DNA of 64,000 bases. Origin: Nocardia transvalensis. GTDB taxonomy: Bacteria > Actinomycetota > Actinomycetes > Mycobacteriales > Mycobacteriaceae. Position 1 is the stretch's first letter; each line of letters opens with the position of its first letter. Position numbers and translations under genes: made by a program. The stretch is taken from contig NZ_JADLQQ010000019.1 of NCBI RefSeq assembly GCF_015477765.1, positions 1 through 64,000 on the forward strand. The letters are read 5' to 3'. The notes under the pieces are model-generated. The model did not search any database. It saw only the letters and a list, made by a program, of their open reading frames with translations, and had not been told where the DNA came from. This document shows positions 48,334 to 57,363 of this stretch, piece after piece.

Positions 48334-49619
48334 GACGGATCCTTCCGCACCCGAGCCGTTTTCGTCGATCGGGCGTCGAGGGCCCGCTCGTCGAAGGCGT
48401 CGACGGTGCGCCGCAACCGCACCGTGCCGGTGCCCTCCTCCACCTCGACGACCTTGCGTAACAGCTTGGCAGTGTTGTCGTTTCCGGATTCGTTCGCGAG
48501 CACCACCGCGCGCTGGAGCTTCGCCGTCGCGGTATCCAGGTCGCCCTGTTCGCGCGCCGCCAACCCTTCCTGCACGACCTGCGCCAATTCGGCCTGGCCG
48601 GTGTAGTGGGCGACCCGGCGGCTGATGCGTGCCGACAGCTCGGTGTCGGTGGTCCACTCGGCCTTCACCAAGCCCTGGCCCACCACCTCCGCACCGGCGA
48701 CCACACTGATCCGGGCGGCCAGCTTCTCGCGCCCGGCCGCGGCCGGTTCCACCCGCACCTGCAGGTGATAGTCGCGGTCCTCCGCACCCCAGGCACCCAG
48801 CGGATACTCCCCCACCTGCGGACCGACCTCGACGCGCCGATCGGTGAGATCCTCGATGGTCGGGGCCACCTGCTTCACGAACCGCACCGTGGCCCCGGCC
48901 GGTGTCCACACCCGCAGCGTCAGCTCCGGAATGGTCTTGGCCAGCGAGCTCTGCATCATCGCCCGGAAGTCGGCGGCCAGCTGCTCCCCCTCCTTCACCA
49001 CATCCAGCGAGCCGTGCAGGGCCGAGGCAATCGAGCGCAGCTCGGCGACAACATAATCCGTCCCCACGCCGCGGCAGTCGCAGGTGAAATGTCCCTGGGA
49101 CCTATTGATCTCCTCCGCCAGCCGCTCCGGCGACTCGTGCTCGTTCTTGCCGTCGGTGAGCAGAATGGCGTGCGCCATCGCCTGCGGGTGCTGCATCGCG
49201 ACCTGCCGCGCCAGACCCAGCCACGTGCCCATCGCGGTGCCGCCGTAGGGGCGCAGCTTGTCCAGCTCGTGCCGGGCGGCCGTGCGGGACCGGCGGCTCG
49301 CGCGCTGCAGTGGACCGCGGCGCGGGTGCACCACCTTCGCCTCCGACGTGCCCTGCACGATGGCGAACAGTGTCCCGTCGGGCAGTTCGTCGAGCGCGGC
49401 CAGCGTGGCGCGGCGGGCCCCGGAGAACCGGTCGCCTGCGCCCATCGACCCAGAGCAGTCGATGATGATCATCTCCAGGCGTTCCGGCGGCGGCTCGGCG
49501 ACCGCGAAATCGGCGCCCGCCTCCACGGTGACCACCGCATCGACGGTATCCGCGCCCTCGGCCAGATACCGATTCTGGTCCACGGCCACCGAAATGCCCT
49601 TGTTTGCTTGCGAACTCAC
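48330..49619 (-). CDS. VWA-domain protein (TerY-like)
   Basis: The 429-residue protein has a von Willebrand A domain with a complete metal-ion-dependent adhesion site: DCSGSMG (about 54-60), Thr in GGTAMG near 135 and Asp in LLTDGKNEH near 160. A beta-rich middle and a helical tail with GQAELAQVVQEGLAAREQGDLDTATAKLQRAV (TPR-like) follow. Cytoplasmic VWA proteins next to a kinase and a PP2C phosphatase form TerY-P-type triads in stress responses. The GTG at 49619 is close behind the PP2C stop. The stop overlaps the FHA gene. Confidence 0.92.
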   Translation of the reverse strand: MSSQANKGISVAVDQNRYLAEGADTVDAVVTVEAGADFAVAEPPPERLEMIIIDCSGSMGAGDRFSGARRATLAALDELPDGTLFAIVQGTSEAKVVHPRRGPLQRASRRSRTAARHELDKLRPYGGTAMGTWLGLARQVAMQHPQAMAHAILLTDGKNEHESPERLAEEINRSQGHFTCDCRGVGTDYVVAELRSIASALHGSLDVVKEGEQLAADFRAMMQSSLAKTIPELTLRVWTPAGATVRFVKQVAPTIEDLTDRRVEVGPQVGEYPLGAWGAEDRDYHLQVRVEPAAAGREKLAARISVVAGAEVVGQGLVKAEWTTDTELSARISRRVAHYTGQAELAQVVQEGLAAREQGDLDTATAKLQRAVVLANESGNDNTAKLLRKVVEVEEGTGTVRLRRTVDAFDERALDARSTKTARVRKDPS

Positions 49620-49620
49620 C

Positions 49621-50631
49621 CTACTTCTCCTGCATGATCGGATACACCGGCGCGAGGGCCACGGTGATGTTGTCGCTCCCGCCGCCGCGCAGCGCGTAGT
49701 CGACGAGGTCGCGGGCGGCCTGCTCCGGCGGCGCGGCGGTGGCGACGGCGGCCAGCCCGGCCGGATCGGACAGGTAGTTCCACAACCCGTCGCTGCACAG
49801 CAGCAGCACACCCGGCCCGCGCACGCGCAGCGAGTGCACTCCGGTCTCGGCGGCGGTGTGGTCGGAGTCGGCGCCGAGCCAGCGCACCAGCGCATGGGCG
49901 CGCGGATCCCGCATCGCCGCGGCCTCGTCCATCGCCCCGGCGTCGACCAGCGCCTGCGCCCACGAGTCGTCGGAGGTGAGCCGGTGGGAGGGCGGGTCGC
50001 AGGCACCGGCACACAGCCAATACGCCCTGCTGTCACCGACATTCGCGACAGTGATCTCGAATTCGCCGGTACCGCAGGAACGCAGCACGGCCGAGACGTA
50101 GGTGCACGAGGGAGAGTGCCCGTCGGCGGTGGACACCTCGCGCACCGCCTGGAAGGCCGCCTCCAGCCCGCTCATGACCGCCTCGGTGGCGGTGCGGTCG
50201 GCCGCCAGCGCGGTCAGGCAGGCGTCCACGCCGCTGCGGGCCGCCGCGCCGGAGGCCGCCTGCGGATCCTCGGAGGTGGACACCCCGTCACAGACGGCGA
50301 TCACAACCGCGGGGGCGTCGGCGTCGTCGAGCACCGCCGCGGCGACGGCGTCCTCGTTGCGGGCGTGCGCCTTGCCGCGATCGGTGACCAACTGCACCGC
50401 GCCGAGGTCGGCACTGCAGCGATCGGGCGGACGGCGCAGCGCGCCGCAGGCCACGCAGTAGCCGTCGGCATCGAATTCGGTTGCGCCGCAGCCGTCGCAC
50501 GGCGCGGCCGGATCGATCGCGAGTTCGGGCAGGGCGGCACGGCGGATCGCCAACTCCCGCCCACATCCCTCGCAGAAGCGGTCCGATACGCGGATCGCGC
50601 CTCCGCAGCCCGGGCACGCCGCGGCGCTCAC
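49621..50631 (-). CDS. PP2C-type Ser/Thr phosphatase with zinc ribbons
   Basis: The 336-residue enzyme starts with two zinc ribbons (CPGCGGAIRVSDRFCEGCG at about 7-25, CDGCGATEFDADGYCVACG at about 45-63). A complete PP2C domain follows from about 78: RGKAHARNEDA, VIAVCDGVS, VANVGDSRAYW, LLCSDGLWNYL and GGSDNITVALAPV supply all metal-binding Asp residues. It is expected to reverse phosphorylation by the kinase encoded just upstream. The GTG start at 50631 overlaps the kinase stop as GTGA, which supports this start. Confidence 0.93.
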   Translation of the reverse strand: MSAAACPGCGGAIRVSDRFCEGCGRELAIRRAALPELAIDPAAPCDGCGATEFDADGYCVACGALRRPPDRCSADLGAVQLVTDRGKAHARNEDAVAAAVLDDADAPAVVIAVCDGVSTSEDPQAASGAAARSGVDACLTALAADRTATEAVMSGLEAAFQAVREVSTADGHSPSCTYVSAVLRSCGTGEFEITVANVGDSRAYWLCAGACDPPSHRLTSDDSWAQALVDAGAMDEAAAMRDPRAHALVRWLGADSDHTAAETGVHSLRVRGPGVLLLCSDGLWNYLSDPAGLAAVATAAPPEQAARDLVDYALRGGGSDNITVALAPVYPIMQEK

Positions 50632-52862
50632 AGCGTCGTCCTCGGGCGCACCGCGTTGGCGCGGTCCACCAACTCGAAGCGGGCCCACATGTCATCGGTC
50701 TCGTGGGCGAGGTCGCGATAACAACGCTCCAATCCGGTACGCACGCCCTCGGTGTCGAAATCACGGCCCAGCAGCGGCTCGCGACGAGCGGCGGTGTGTC
50801 CCGCCGACAACCAGTCCAGCGCGGCCGCCAGCACGCGCAGGCGTACCTGGGCCGCACGATGTTTCGATTCGATGGTGAGCCTTTCGATCCGGCCGCCGCA
50901 CTCCCGCAGCAGCTCTTCGGTGAGATCGGCCGTATCCCGCTCGCCGAGCAGGGTTTCCACGGCCGCGATGCCGGCCTCGGTGTAGAGCGCCGACGACGAC
51001 TGCACCTGGTCGAGGATGGCGACGGCGCCGTCCCGCTCGCCCGCGGCCCGGCGCAGCCGAGCCAGGCCGAAGGCGGCGCTCACCCAGGCGCGATCGGTGC
51101 GCCAGACGATGCGGTAATACCGTGCCGCCCTGGCCTTCTCGACGGCCGGGTCGATGCCGCCGCGGCCGTCGTGTGCGGCCAGTTCCGCGGCCACCGCCAC
51201 CGCGAGCTTCGGCGCGGCCTCACCGGGCATGGCGCTGTATACGGCCTCGAATTCCGCGGCGGCGGAGCCGTATTCGCCGTCCAGCAATCGCGCCTGGGCG
51301 CCGTACCAGGCCAGTCGCCAGTCCTCGCCGAGGGTCGTGGACAGTTCGTCGATGCGGTGCTGTGCCTCCCCCGCGTCCCCGGCCTCCAAGGCCGCGCGGA
51401 TCAGGCGCAGCGGGATCTCCACCGACTCGGCGGAGCCGGTCACCACCGCGGTCCCGGCCGCGAAGGCGGGTTCCAGTTCGGCGACCGTCGTGCCGCCCGT
51501 CGTGGCCAGTAGAGCGGCGCCGCTGTCGGTGGGATCGACGAGTGGGACCGGAAGCGCGGCGAGCACGCGGCGGGGATCGCCGGTCCAGTCGTCGTCCACG
51601 CCGAACACCCCGCGTGGCGGCCCGAAGGCGATCGACAGTCCCGGCCGCGGCGCGTCGTCCTCGGCGGCGAGCACCTCGCGCAGCACGCCGGTCAGCTGGT
51701 CGGCCATCTCCTCCATCGACGTGAAACGCGCCTTCGGGTCGGCGGCGGTGGCGCGCAACAGGAACCGGTGCAGCGAGTCGTGCGTGGCCAGCAGCGGTTC
51801 GGCGGCCGGGCCCGGCAGTTCGGCGAAATGGCCCTCGCGCTGCGGCACGTTCATCATCAGCACCGCCAGCGTGCGGCCGACCGTGTACACCTCGCTCGCG
51901 ACCGTCGGCCCGGTATCGGCGATTTCGGGCGCCTGATATCCGACGGTGCCGTAGATGGCACTGTCCTGATCGTCCATCGCCATGACCGCGCCCAGGTCGA
52001 TCAACTTCAGTTGCTCGTCGGTCTGCATCACATTGTCGGGCTTGAAGTCACAGTAGGCCAGGCCGAGCGAATGCAGATATCCCAGGGCGGGCAGCATCTC
52101 CAGCACGTAGGCGATGGCCTGGGCGGGCGGCAGATACGAGCCGTCGGCTTCGCGGCGGCGCCGCAACAGCTGCTTGAGCGAGACGCCCCCGACGTACTCC
52201 ATCACGATGTAGTCGACCGGGACGCCATCGGATCCGACGTGCTCGACGAAGTTGAAGATCTTGACGATATTCGGGTGCTCGACCTGAGCCAGGAAGCGCC
52301 GCTCGGTGATCGCGGCCGCCTTCGCCTCCGCATCGGCGGCATTCAACAGGCCCTTGAGCACCACCCAGCGGTCGTCGACCTTGGTATCGGTGGCCAGGTA
52401 GATCCAGCCGAGGCCGCCGTGGGCCAGCGGACCCACCACGCGGTACTGTCCGCCGACCAGATCGCCCGCGGTGAGTTTGGGCGAGAACGAGAATCGGGTG
52501 CCGCAGTGCGGGCAGAACCCCTCGGTGCGACCGGGCTTCCCCTCGCGCGGGCGCCCGACCGGGCGGTCGCACTTCGCGCAGAAGCGCTTGTGCTCCGCGA
52601 CCTCTGGATCGGCGAGGACGGCCGATGCGGGATCCATGCGCGGCACGCGTGGCACCTCGACCATTCCCGCCCCGAGGCGGCCCCGGCGGGAGCGACCGGT
52701 CGTGGATCGAGTGCGCACCGATCTGGTCGTGCCCGTTGCGGCGGACTGGGTCGTGGCCGTGCGAGCGGATGAGCCCGCCGTGCTAGGGGCGGGCGCGGTG
52801 CCGCAGATGTCGCAGTACCCGTCGACAATGGTGCCCGCACAACCCGGCTCGGCGCAGTTCAT
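50628..52862 (-). CDS. pknG: PknG-type soluble Ser/Thr protein kinase
   Basis: The 744-residue kinase has the PknG layout. N-terminal Cys motifs are CAEPGCAGTIVDGYCDICG and CAKCDRPVGRPREGK...CPHCGTRF (about 3-22 and 94-120). The kinase domain begins with a Gly-rich loop near 154 and Lys in WVVLKGLL, and has the catalytic loop YCDFKPDNVM near 270 and LIDLGA near 289. A TPR domain extends from about 400. The HRD and DFG motifs read YCD and DLG, as in PknG, whose catalytic loop also departs from HRD. PknG links extracellular amino acid sensing by GlnH/GlnX to 2-oxoglutarate metabolism. It could be the main PknG or a paralogue, which the window cannot settle. Confidence 0.92.
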   Translation of the reverse strand: MNCAEPGCAGTIVDGYCDICGTAPAPSTAGSSARTATTQSAATGTTRSVRTRSTTGRSRRGRLGAGMVEVPRVPRMDPASAVLADPEVAEHKRFCAKCDRPVGRPREGKPGRTEGFCPHCGTRFSFSPKLTAGDLVGGQYRVVGPLAHGGLGWIYLATDTKVDDRWVVLKGLLNAADAEAKAAAITERRFLAQVEHPNIVKIFNFVEHVGSDGVPVDYIVMEYVGGVSLKQLLRRRREADGSYLPPAQAIAYVLEMLPALGYLHSLGLAYCDFKPDNVMQTDEQLKLIDLGAVMAMDDQDSAIYGTVGYQAPEIADTGPTVASEVYTVGRTLAVLMMNVPQREGHFAELPGPAAEPLLATHDSLHRFLLRATAADPKARFTSMEEMADQLTGVLREVLAAEDDAPRPGLSIAFGPPRGVFGVDDDWTGDPRRVLAALPVPLVDPTDSGAALLATTGGTTVAELEPAFAAGTAVVTGSAESVEIPLRLIRAALEAGDAGEAQHRIDELSTTLGEDWRLAWYGAQARLLDGEYGSAAAEFEAVYSAMPGEAAPKLAVAVAAELAAHDGRGGIDPAVEKARAARYYRIVWRTDRAWVSAAFGLARLRRAAGERDGAVAILDQVQSSSALYTEAGIAAVETLLGERDTADLTEELLRECGGRIERLTIESKHRAAQVRLRVLAAALDWLSAGHTAARREPLLGRDFDTEGVRTGLERCYRDLAHETDDMWARFELVDRANAVRPRTTL

Positions 52863-54106
52863 CCCCGCCTCCCCGTCTTCTCCGCAATGGCCTGCTGATA
52901 ATCGGCCACCGCGCGGGTGACCGCCGCCAGATCACACGGCCGCCGCGACAGCAGCCCCGTCGCGATCCTGTTGGACGACAGCACCTCTTGATCCTCACCG
53001 ACCCCCAACCTCGCCGCCTTCGCCTGATACGCCGCCAACCGCCCCCGCAACTCCGTCCACCGATCCAACAGTCCCTGCGCCAACTGTTCGTCGGCCGTCG
53101 CGACCTCGATGGCCGCCGCAATGCGCAGTCTGAGATCCAGCAGCGCCATGGCGTCGGCCATCGACACGGATTGCTGCACGCTCGGTTCCGCCTGTGCCCG
53201 GGCCTCGGGTGCGGCCTTCGTGTCGGGGACGCTGGGTGGATGCGCCGCAAGGCTTTCCAGGCCGGCGCGCAGCGTCGGGCCGGGGTCCGGGTGGACGGGC
53301 AGCGGGGCTGTGAGGATCTTCCGTTCGGCCTCGGCGCGGGCCCGTTCGGCCCGTTCACGGATGGTACGCAGGTGGGTCAGGCGGACCCGGGTTTCCGCGA
53401 TGGCCGTAGGCCAATCCGCGAGGAGGGTATGCAGTTCGGCGAGATTGTCGGATTCGCGGCGGATCCGGTCGGTCAGATCCGCAATGCGCGTGTCGATCTC
53501 GGCCGGGGTCAGGGCGAGCGGGTCGGTGGCCGAGCGGCTGAGCAGCTCGGCCACGGCGTCGGCGATGGCGCGCAATCCGGCTGTGGTGACGCCGAATTGA
53601 TCGAGCTGGGCCTGCACGGGCGCCAGCCCGGACAAGACTCGGGTGTTGATCGCGTCGACCGCGTCGAGGAATTCGGCGATCCGCGGAAAGCTGGTGCGCA
53701 TGCGGTCCAGGGTGTCGGCGATGCCGACGAACAGCACCCGCTCCTGCGGACCGGTGAGCGTACGCTCGGCCAGCGGGATCGGCACCCGCGACAGCTCGTG
53801 CGGCCGGTCGCGCAGCAGCCGGGTGAGTTCGGCCCGGTCGGCATCGGTCGGTTTCTGGCGGCGCGCACGGATCGCGCGCGCCTGCTCCAGGATGGACTGC
53901 AATCGTCCGAAGTCCTCCCACATCAGATCGAGCAACTGCCGCACCGGGCGCCACCGGCCCGCGGTGACACCCGCGGGCGGATAGCCGCGCAGCAGCGTCA
54001 GGCCCGGATGTTTGTCCAGTTCGAGCAGGGTGGCGGTGATCGCGTCGATTTCCCGGCCACGCAGCGCCAGTTCGTTGTCGATCTCGACGACCGTCAGGAC
54101 GTGCAT
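52859..54106 (-). CDS. Coiled-coil protein of the pknG operon, unknown function
   Basis: The 415-residue protein is almost wholly helical, with heptad-like stretches (REIDAITATLLELDKHPG near 20, RTIRERAERARAEAERKILTAP near 250, DLRLRIAAAIEVATADEQLAQGLLDRWTELRGRLAAYQ near 330). No catalytic motif, membrane segment or signal peptide is visible. It lies between the GlnH-like gene (8-base gap) and pknG (4-base overlap). It has no counterpart in the mycobacterial glnX-glnH-pknG cluster that I know. A scaffold or kinase-binding role is inferred from structure and location only. Confidence 0.85.
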   Translation of the reverse strand: MHVLTVVEIDNELALRGREIDAITATLLELDKHPGLTLLRGYPPAGVTAGRWRPVRQLLDLMWEDFGRLQSILEQARAIRARRQKPTDADRAELTRLLRDRPHELSRVPIPLAERTLTGPQERVLFVGIADTLDRMRTSFPRIAEFLDAVDAINTRVLSGLAPVQAQLDQFGVTTAGLRAIADAVAELLSRSATDPLALTPAEIDTRIADLTDRIRRESDNLAELHTLLADWPTAIAETRVRLTHLRTIRERAERARAEAERKILTAPLPVHPDPGPTLRAGLESLAAHPPSVPDTKAAPEARAQAEPSVQQSVSMADAMALLDLRLRIAAAIEVATADEQLAQGLLDRWTELRGRLAAYQAKAARLGVGEDQEVLSSNRIATGLLSRRPCDLAAVTRAVADYQQAIAEKTGRRG

Positions 54107-54113
54107 GGGCGGC

Positions 54114-55085
54114 TCACTCGCTGTAGCGCGGGGGCGGCGGCCCCGAGGCGGGGCCGAGCGCGGCGAGATGGGTGTTGTAGAGGCGTTGCCAGGTGCCGTC
54201 CGCACGGATCCGTTCCAGCACCCCATTGACGAAGCGCACCAGTTCCGGTGCGCCCTTGGGCACCCCGACCGCATACGATTCGCGGCCGAGCGGCGTGCCG
54301 ACCACGTGGAGGTTGCGGTCCTGTGCGGCCAGGCCGATGAGGATCGGCTCGTCGGTGCTGATCGCATCGACCTGCCCCTGCTGCAGTTGGACCAGGCAAT
54401 CGGTCCAGTTGGTGACCCCGTGCACGGTCGGTCGATCGGGCAGCGCGAACAGGCGCGCCGCCGAGGTGGCGCCGAAGGTGACACACACCCGTTTGCCGCG
54501 CAGGTCGGCTTTGTCATTGATCCCGGAGTTGCGAAGTGCCAGGATGCGTTGGGCCGCATGGTAATACACGGCGGAGAAGTCGACGTCGCGGCGGCGCTCA
54601 CAGGTGACGGAGAAGGTGCGGACCACCAGATCCACCTGATTCTTCTGCAGGGCGGGCACCCGCTCGGCGGTGGAAACCGAGCGCAGTTCGATCAGGTTCG
54701 AATCCCCCAGCAGATCGCGGGCGATCTCCCGCGCGAGATCGATGTCGAACCCCTCCAGCTGCCCGGTGGCGGGATTGCGGAACCCGAACAGATAGGTGTT
54801 CTGATCGACACCGACCGTGACCCGGCCCTTCTGCTGGATGCGGGCCATCGCCGAGCCCGCGGGCATGGCGCCGGGCCCGGGTTGCGGCCCCGGGCGCAGG
54901 CTCGCCTCGGCATCGCAGTCGCCCTGCGGCGCGGGTGCCTCGGTGATCTCGGCGGCCTTCGGGGGCACGGGCTGCACCGCCGTCACGGGAGACACCGCCG
55001 GAACCCGCGCATCGGCACCACAGCCGGTCACCGATGCGACCATCGCGATCGCCGCGACCACCCACCGTGCCCGCCCGACAGTCAC
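54114..55085 (-). CDS. glnH: GlnH-like amino-acid-binding lipoprotein
   Basis: The 323-residue extracellular binding protein has a lipobox VTGC at about residues 19-22. The type-3 solute-binding domain spans about 90-310 (GRVTVGVDQNTYLFGFRNPATGQLEGFDIDLAREIA, VDLVVRTFSVTCERRRDVDFS, QGQVDAISTDEPILIGLA). In mycobacteria GlnH binds Asp, Glu, Gln or Asn and signals through GlnX to PknG rather than feeding a permease. No ABC permease or ATPase is next to this gene either. AAGGAG precedes the GTG at 55085, which overlaps the glnX-like stop by 4 bases. Confidence 0.9.
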   Translation of the reverse strand: MTVGRARWVVAAIAMVASVTGCGADARVPAVSPVTAVQPVPPKAAEITEAPAPQGDCDAEASLRPGPQPGPGAMPAGSAMARIQQKGRVTVGVDQNTYLFGFRNPATGQLEGFDIDLAREIARDLLGDSNLIELRSVSTAERVPALQKNQVDLVVRTFSVTCERRRDVDFSAVYYHAAQRILALRNSGINDKADLRGKRVCVTFGATSAARLFALPDRPTVHGVTNWTDCLVQLQQGQVDAISTDEPILIGLAAQDRNLHVVGTPLGRESYAVGVPKGAPELVRFVNGVLERIRADGTWQRLYNTHLAALGPASGPPPPRYSE

Positions 55086-56353
55086 AGGAACTCCTTCAGT
55101 CGCGGCCACAGCCCGGCGACGACCCCGGCGGCCGCGAGCACCATCAGCACCAGTGTGCCCGCGGCCGCGCCGATCCAACTGTCCCCGGCCGCATCGATCT
55201 GCTCGCGCAGGTCCGTGCGGGCGGTGAGCAGGCCGTCGCGTAACGATTCGTCCAGTACGGCGAAGTGCCGCGCCGAGGAGTCGGGCCCGGCGCCGATCGC
55301 CTGTTCCACGGCAGCCCGATAGTCCGCCGCGTTGTATGCCTCGAGTTGTCTGCGGTGGCCATCGGCCCACTGGGAGAACTGCTGCCGCACGGAAGAATTG
55401 GGCGGCGCCACGGCCTCCAGCCGGGTATTCAACTGCCGGAGTTTGTCGTTGAAGTCGTTCTCGCTGTCGGTGGTGTCGCCGCGGGTGATCAGCTGCAGCG
55501 TCTCGTTCGTGCGGGCCTGCTGGGCGAAAATCCGTGCCTGAGCGACATTCTCGCTACGCGCGGTCGGTCCGCGCGGGCCGGTGTCGATCGCACCGCGGGC
55601 GACGACCGTCGCGACCAGGATCCACAGCAAGGCCAGCACCGCGGCGGACGCGGCGAACACTACTCCCGGATTGAACCGGCGATTGGTGCGCTGCAACAGG
55701 ATCCGCGAGGCACCGACCGCCACGGCGATCACGAGAAAAAGCAACGCCGACGCAAACCAGGGCGGCCGGGTGATGGCCCGCTGATCGTCGCGCACGGCGG
55801 CGAGCCGCTCGGCCGTCAGCCGGGCCGCGTTCGGCAGCAACGAATCCTGCATCACCCCGGACGCCTCGCGCAGATACGCCGAGCCGACGGGGAGACCCTG
55901 CCTGTTGTTTGCCCGCGCCGACTCCACCAGGCCGGTGTAGGCGGGCAGCTCGGCGGCGATGCGCGCAACGATGGTGCGGGTCTGCGCATCCCCGGCACCG
56001 GCCGTCGCGGTGGCCAGCGCATCGGCGGCATCCGCGAGAGCCTGCTGGTATTGCGCTCGCATCTGCGGCGATTCGATACCGCCGGACAGGAATGCGGCGG
56101 CGGCGGAGGCGTCGGCGGTCGACAGCGCGACGTACAGTCGCTGCGCCGCGTCGGCCAGCGGTTCGGACCGCTGCAGTGCCGCATCGCGGCGAGCGGTCTT
56201 GCCGCTCAACTCGTTCGCGCAGACCAGAGCCGAGATCAGGCACAGCGCAACGGCCGTGACGGCGAGCGCGACCAGCACACCGGGCGTCGTCGCGGCGAAG
56301 CGCCGCACCCACTCCGCCCCGTCGCGGGTCGCCGCCGGTGCGCGAACTCCCAC
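55082..56353 (-). CDS. glnX: GlnX-like four-helix membrane sensor
   Basis: The GTG at 56353 is preceded by a strong GGAGGGGGAGGGAGC ribosome binding site and yields 423 residues. Membrane segments lie at about 24-46 (PGVLVALAVTAVALCLISALVC), 205-224 and 238-262, with another at the C-terminus (GAAAGTLVLMVLAAAGVVAGLW). Two extracytoplasmic helical regions of about 150 and 120 residues lie between them, a dCache-free tandem helical-bundle design as in GlnX of mycobacteria (Rv0412c). It would relay GlnH occupancy to PknG. It is the first gene of the operon; its promoter lies in the 272-base region shared with the divergent phosphoribosyltransferase gene. Confidence 0.85.
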   Translation of the reverse strand: MGVRAPAATRDGAEWVRRFAATTPGVLVALAVTAVALCLISALVCANELSGKTARRDAALQRSEPLADAAQRLYVALSTADASAAAAFLSGGIESPQMRAQYQQALADAADALATATAGAGDAQTRTIVARIAAELPAYTGLVESARANNRQGLPVGSAYLREASGVMQDSLLPNAARLTAERLAAVRDDQRAITRPPWFASALLFLVIAVAVGASRILLQRTNRRFNPGVVFAASAAVLALLWILVATVVARGAIDTGPRGPTARSENVAQARIFAQQARTNETLQLITRGDTTDSENDFNDKLRQLNTRLEAVAPPNSSVRQQFSQWADGHRRQLEAYNAADYRAAVEQAIGAGPDSSARHFAVLDESLRDGLLTARTDLREQIDAAGDSWIGAAAGTLVLMVLAAAGVVAGLWPRLKEFL

Positions 56354-56625
56354 GCTCCCTCCCCCTCCTCGACCAACCGCGAGGCACCCGCACCACGGGG
56401 GCGTGCCGGAGCCTCGAACGCGATCGTACGGGAGCGGAATTCGGTTTGCGCTGCGATGACGGACGCGGATGCGATCGAGTTCTGTGTGCACGAAACCGAG
56501 ACCGAAAGGGTAGGCGTTCGCGATCAATTCGGCCCCGGCCGTCGCGGATGCGGCGTGGAGTTTCGAGCTGTCTTCTCGAGTCCAGAATCGCGGCTCGCCC
56601 TCCATCCACGAGTGCCTGGTGAACG
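56354..56625. promoter_or_regulatory. Divergent promoter region of the glnX operon and the PRTase gene
   Basis: No coding frame is convincing here. Two promoters must lie in these 272 bases, but I cannot identify clear hexamers or a strong palindrome. Confidence 0.4.
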
Positions 56626-57342
56626 ATGCCTTTCCTCGACCGCCGTGAAGCCGGCCGCCGGCTCGTCGAACGTCTACGGGCGTTCAGCGGCCCGGATACG
56701 GTCGTGCTCGGCCTGCCGTGCGGCGGCGTGCCGGTGGCCTATGAGGTGGCCACTGCGCTGCGTGCGCCGCTGGATGTGGCGGTGGTGTGCAAGCTGGAGG
56801 TACCCGGCCGTCCCCGGATGGTGTACGGCGCGGTCGCCGAATGCGGCGTGCGGGTGGTCGACGACGATCTGGTGGTGCGGGCGTTCATCACACCGCCGGA
56901 ACGGGCACGGCTGGAGCGCGACGCCCGAGAAGCCGTGCTGCGCAGGGCCGCTCGCTTCCGGAGCACCCAGGCGCGGCTGCCGGTGGCCGGGCGCACCGTG
57001 ATACTGGTCGACGACGGTGTCGCCAGCGGCGCCACCGCCCGGGCGGCCTGCATGCTGGCGCAGGCCCGGGGCGCGGCGCGGGTGGTGTTCGCCGTGCCGG
57101 TCGGATCGTGCCGGCCGATCCGGGCCCTCGCGGCCGACGCCGACAACGTCGTCTGCCTGGAGACACCGGCGCTGTTCCACACCATCGGCCAGTGGTATCG
57201 CAGCTTCGATCCGGTCACCGAGGCGACCGTCTCCCAACTGCTGGAACGCGCGGCCGAACAGCTGCACACGCCCCCGACCCAGCCGATGCGAGTGCATCGC
57301 GAACCACCGGGCACCGAACCGACGACGCTGTCCACGCGCTGA
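56626..57342 (+). CDS. Phosphoribosyltransferase-family protein
   Basis: The 238-residue protein has the PRPP-binding loop VILVDDGVASGATARAA at about residues 125-141 and a start LDRREAGRRLVERLRAFSGPDTVVLGLPCGGVPVAYEVATAL found in the stand-alone PRTase group that includes mycobacterial dormancy proteins such as Rv0571c. The C-terminal end has a proline-rich tail. The reaction is unknown; some members are fused to hydrolase domains, but this one is not. The ribosome binding site (GGTGA) is weak. It is divergent from glnX. Confidence 0.88.
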   Translation: MPFLDRREAGRRLVERLRAFSGPDTVVLGLPCGGVPVAYEVATALRAPLDVAVVCKLEVPGRPRMVYGAVAECGVRVVDDDLVVRAFITPPERARLERDAREAVLRRAARFRSTQARLPVAGRTVILVDDGVASGATARAACMLAQARGAARVVFAVPVGSCRPIRALAADADNVVCLETPALFHTIGQWYRSFDPVTEATVSQLLERAAEQLHTPPTQPMRVHREPPGTEPTTLSTR

Positions 57343-57363
57343 CCGCATCGGCGGAACATGTTC

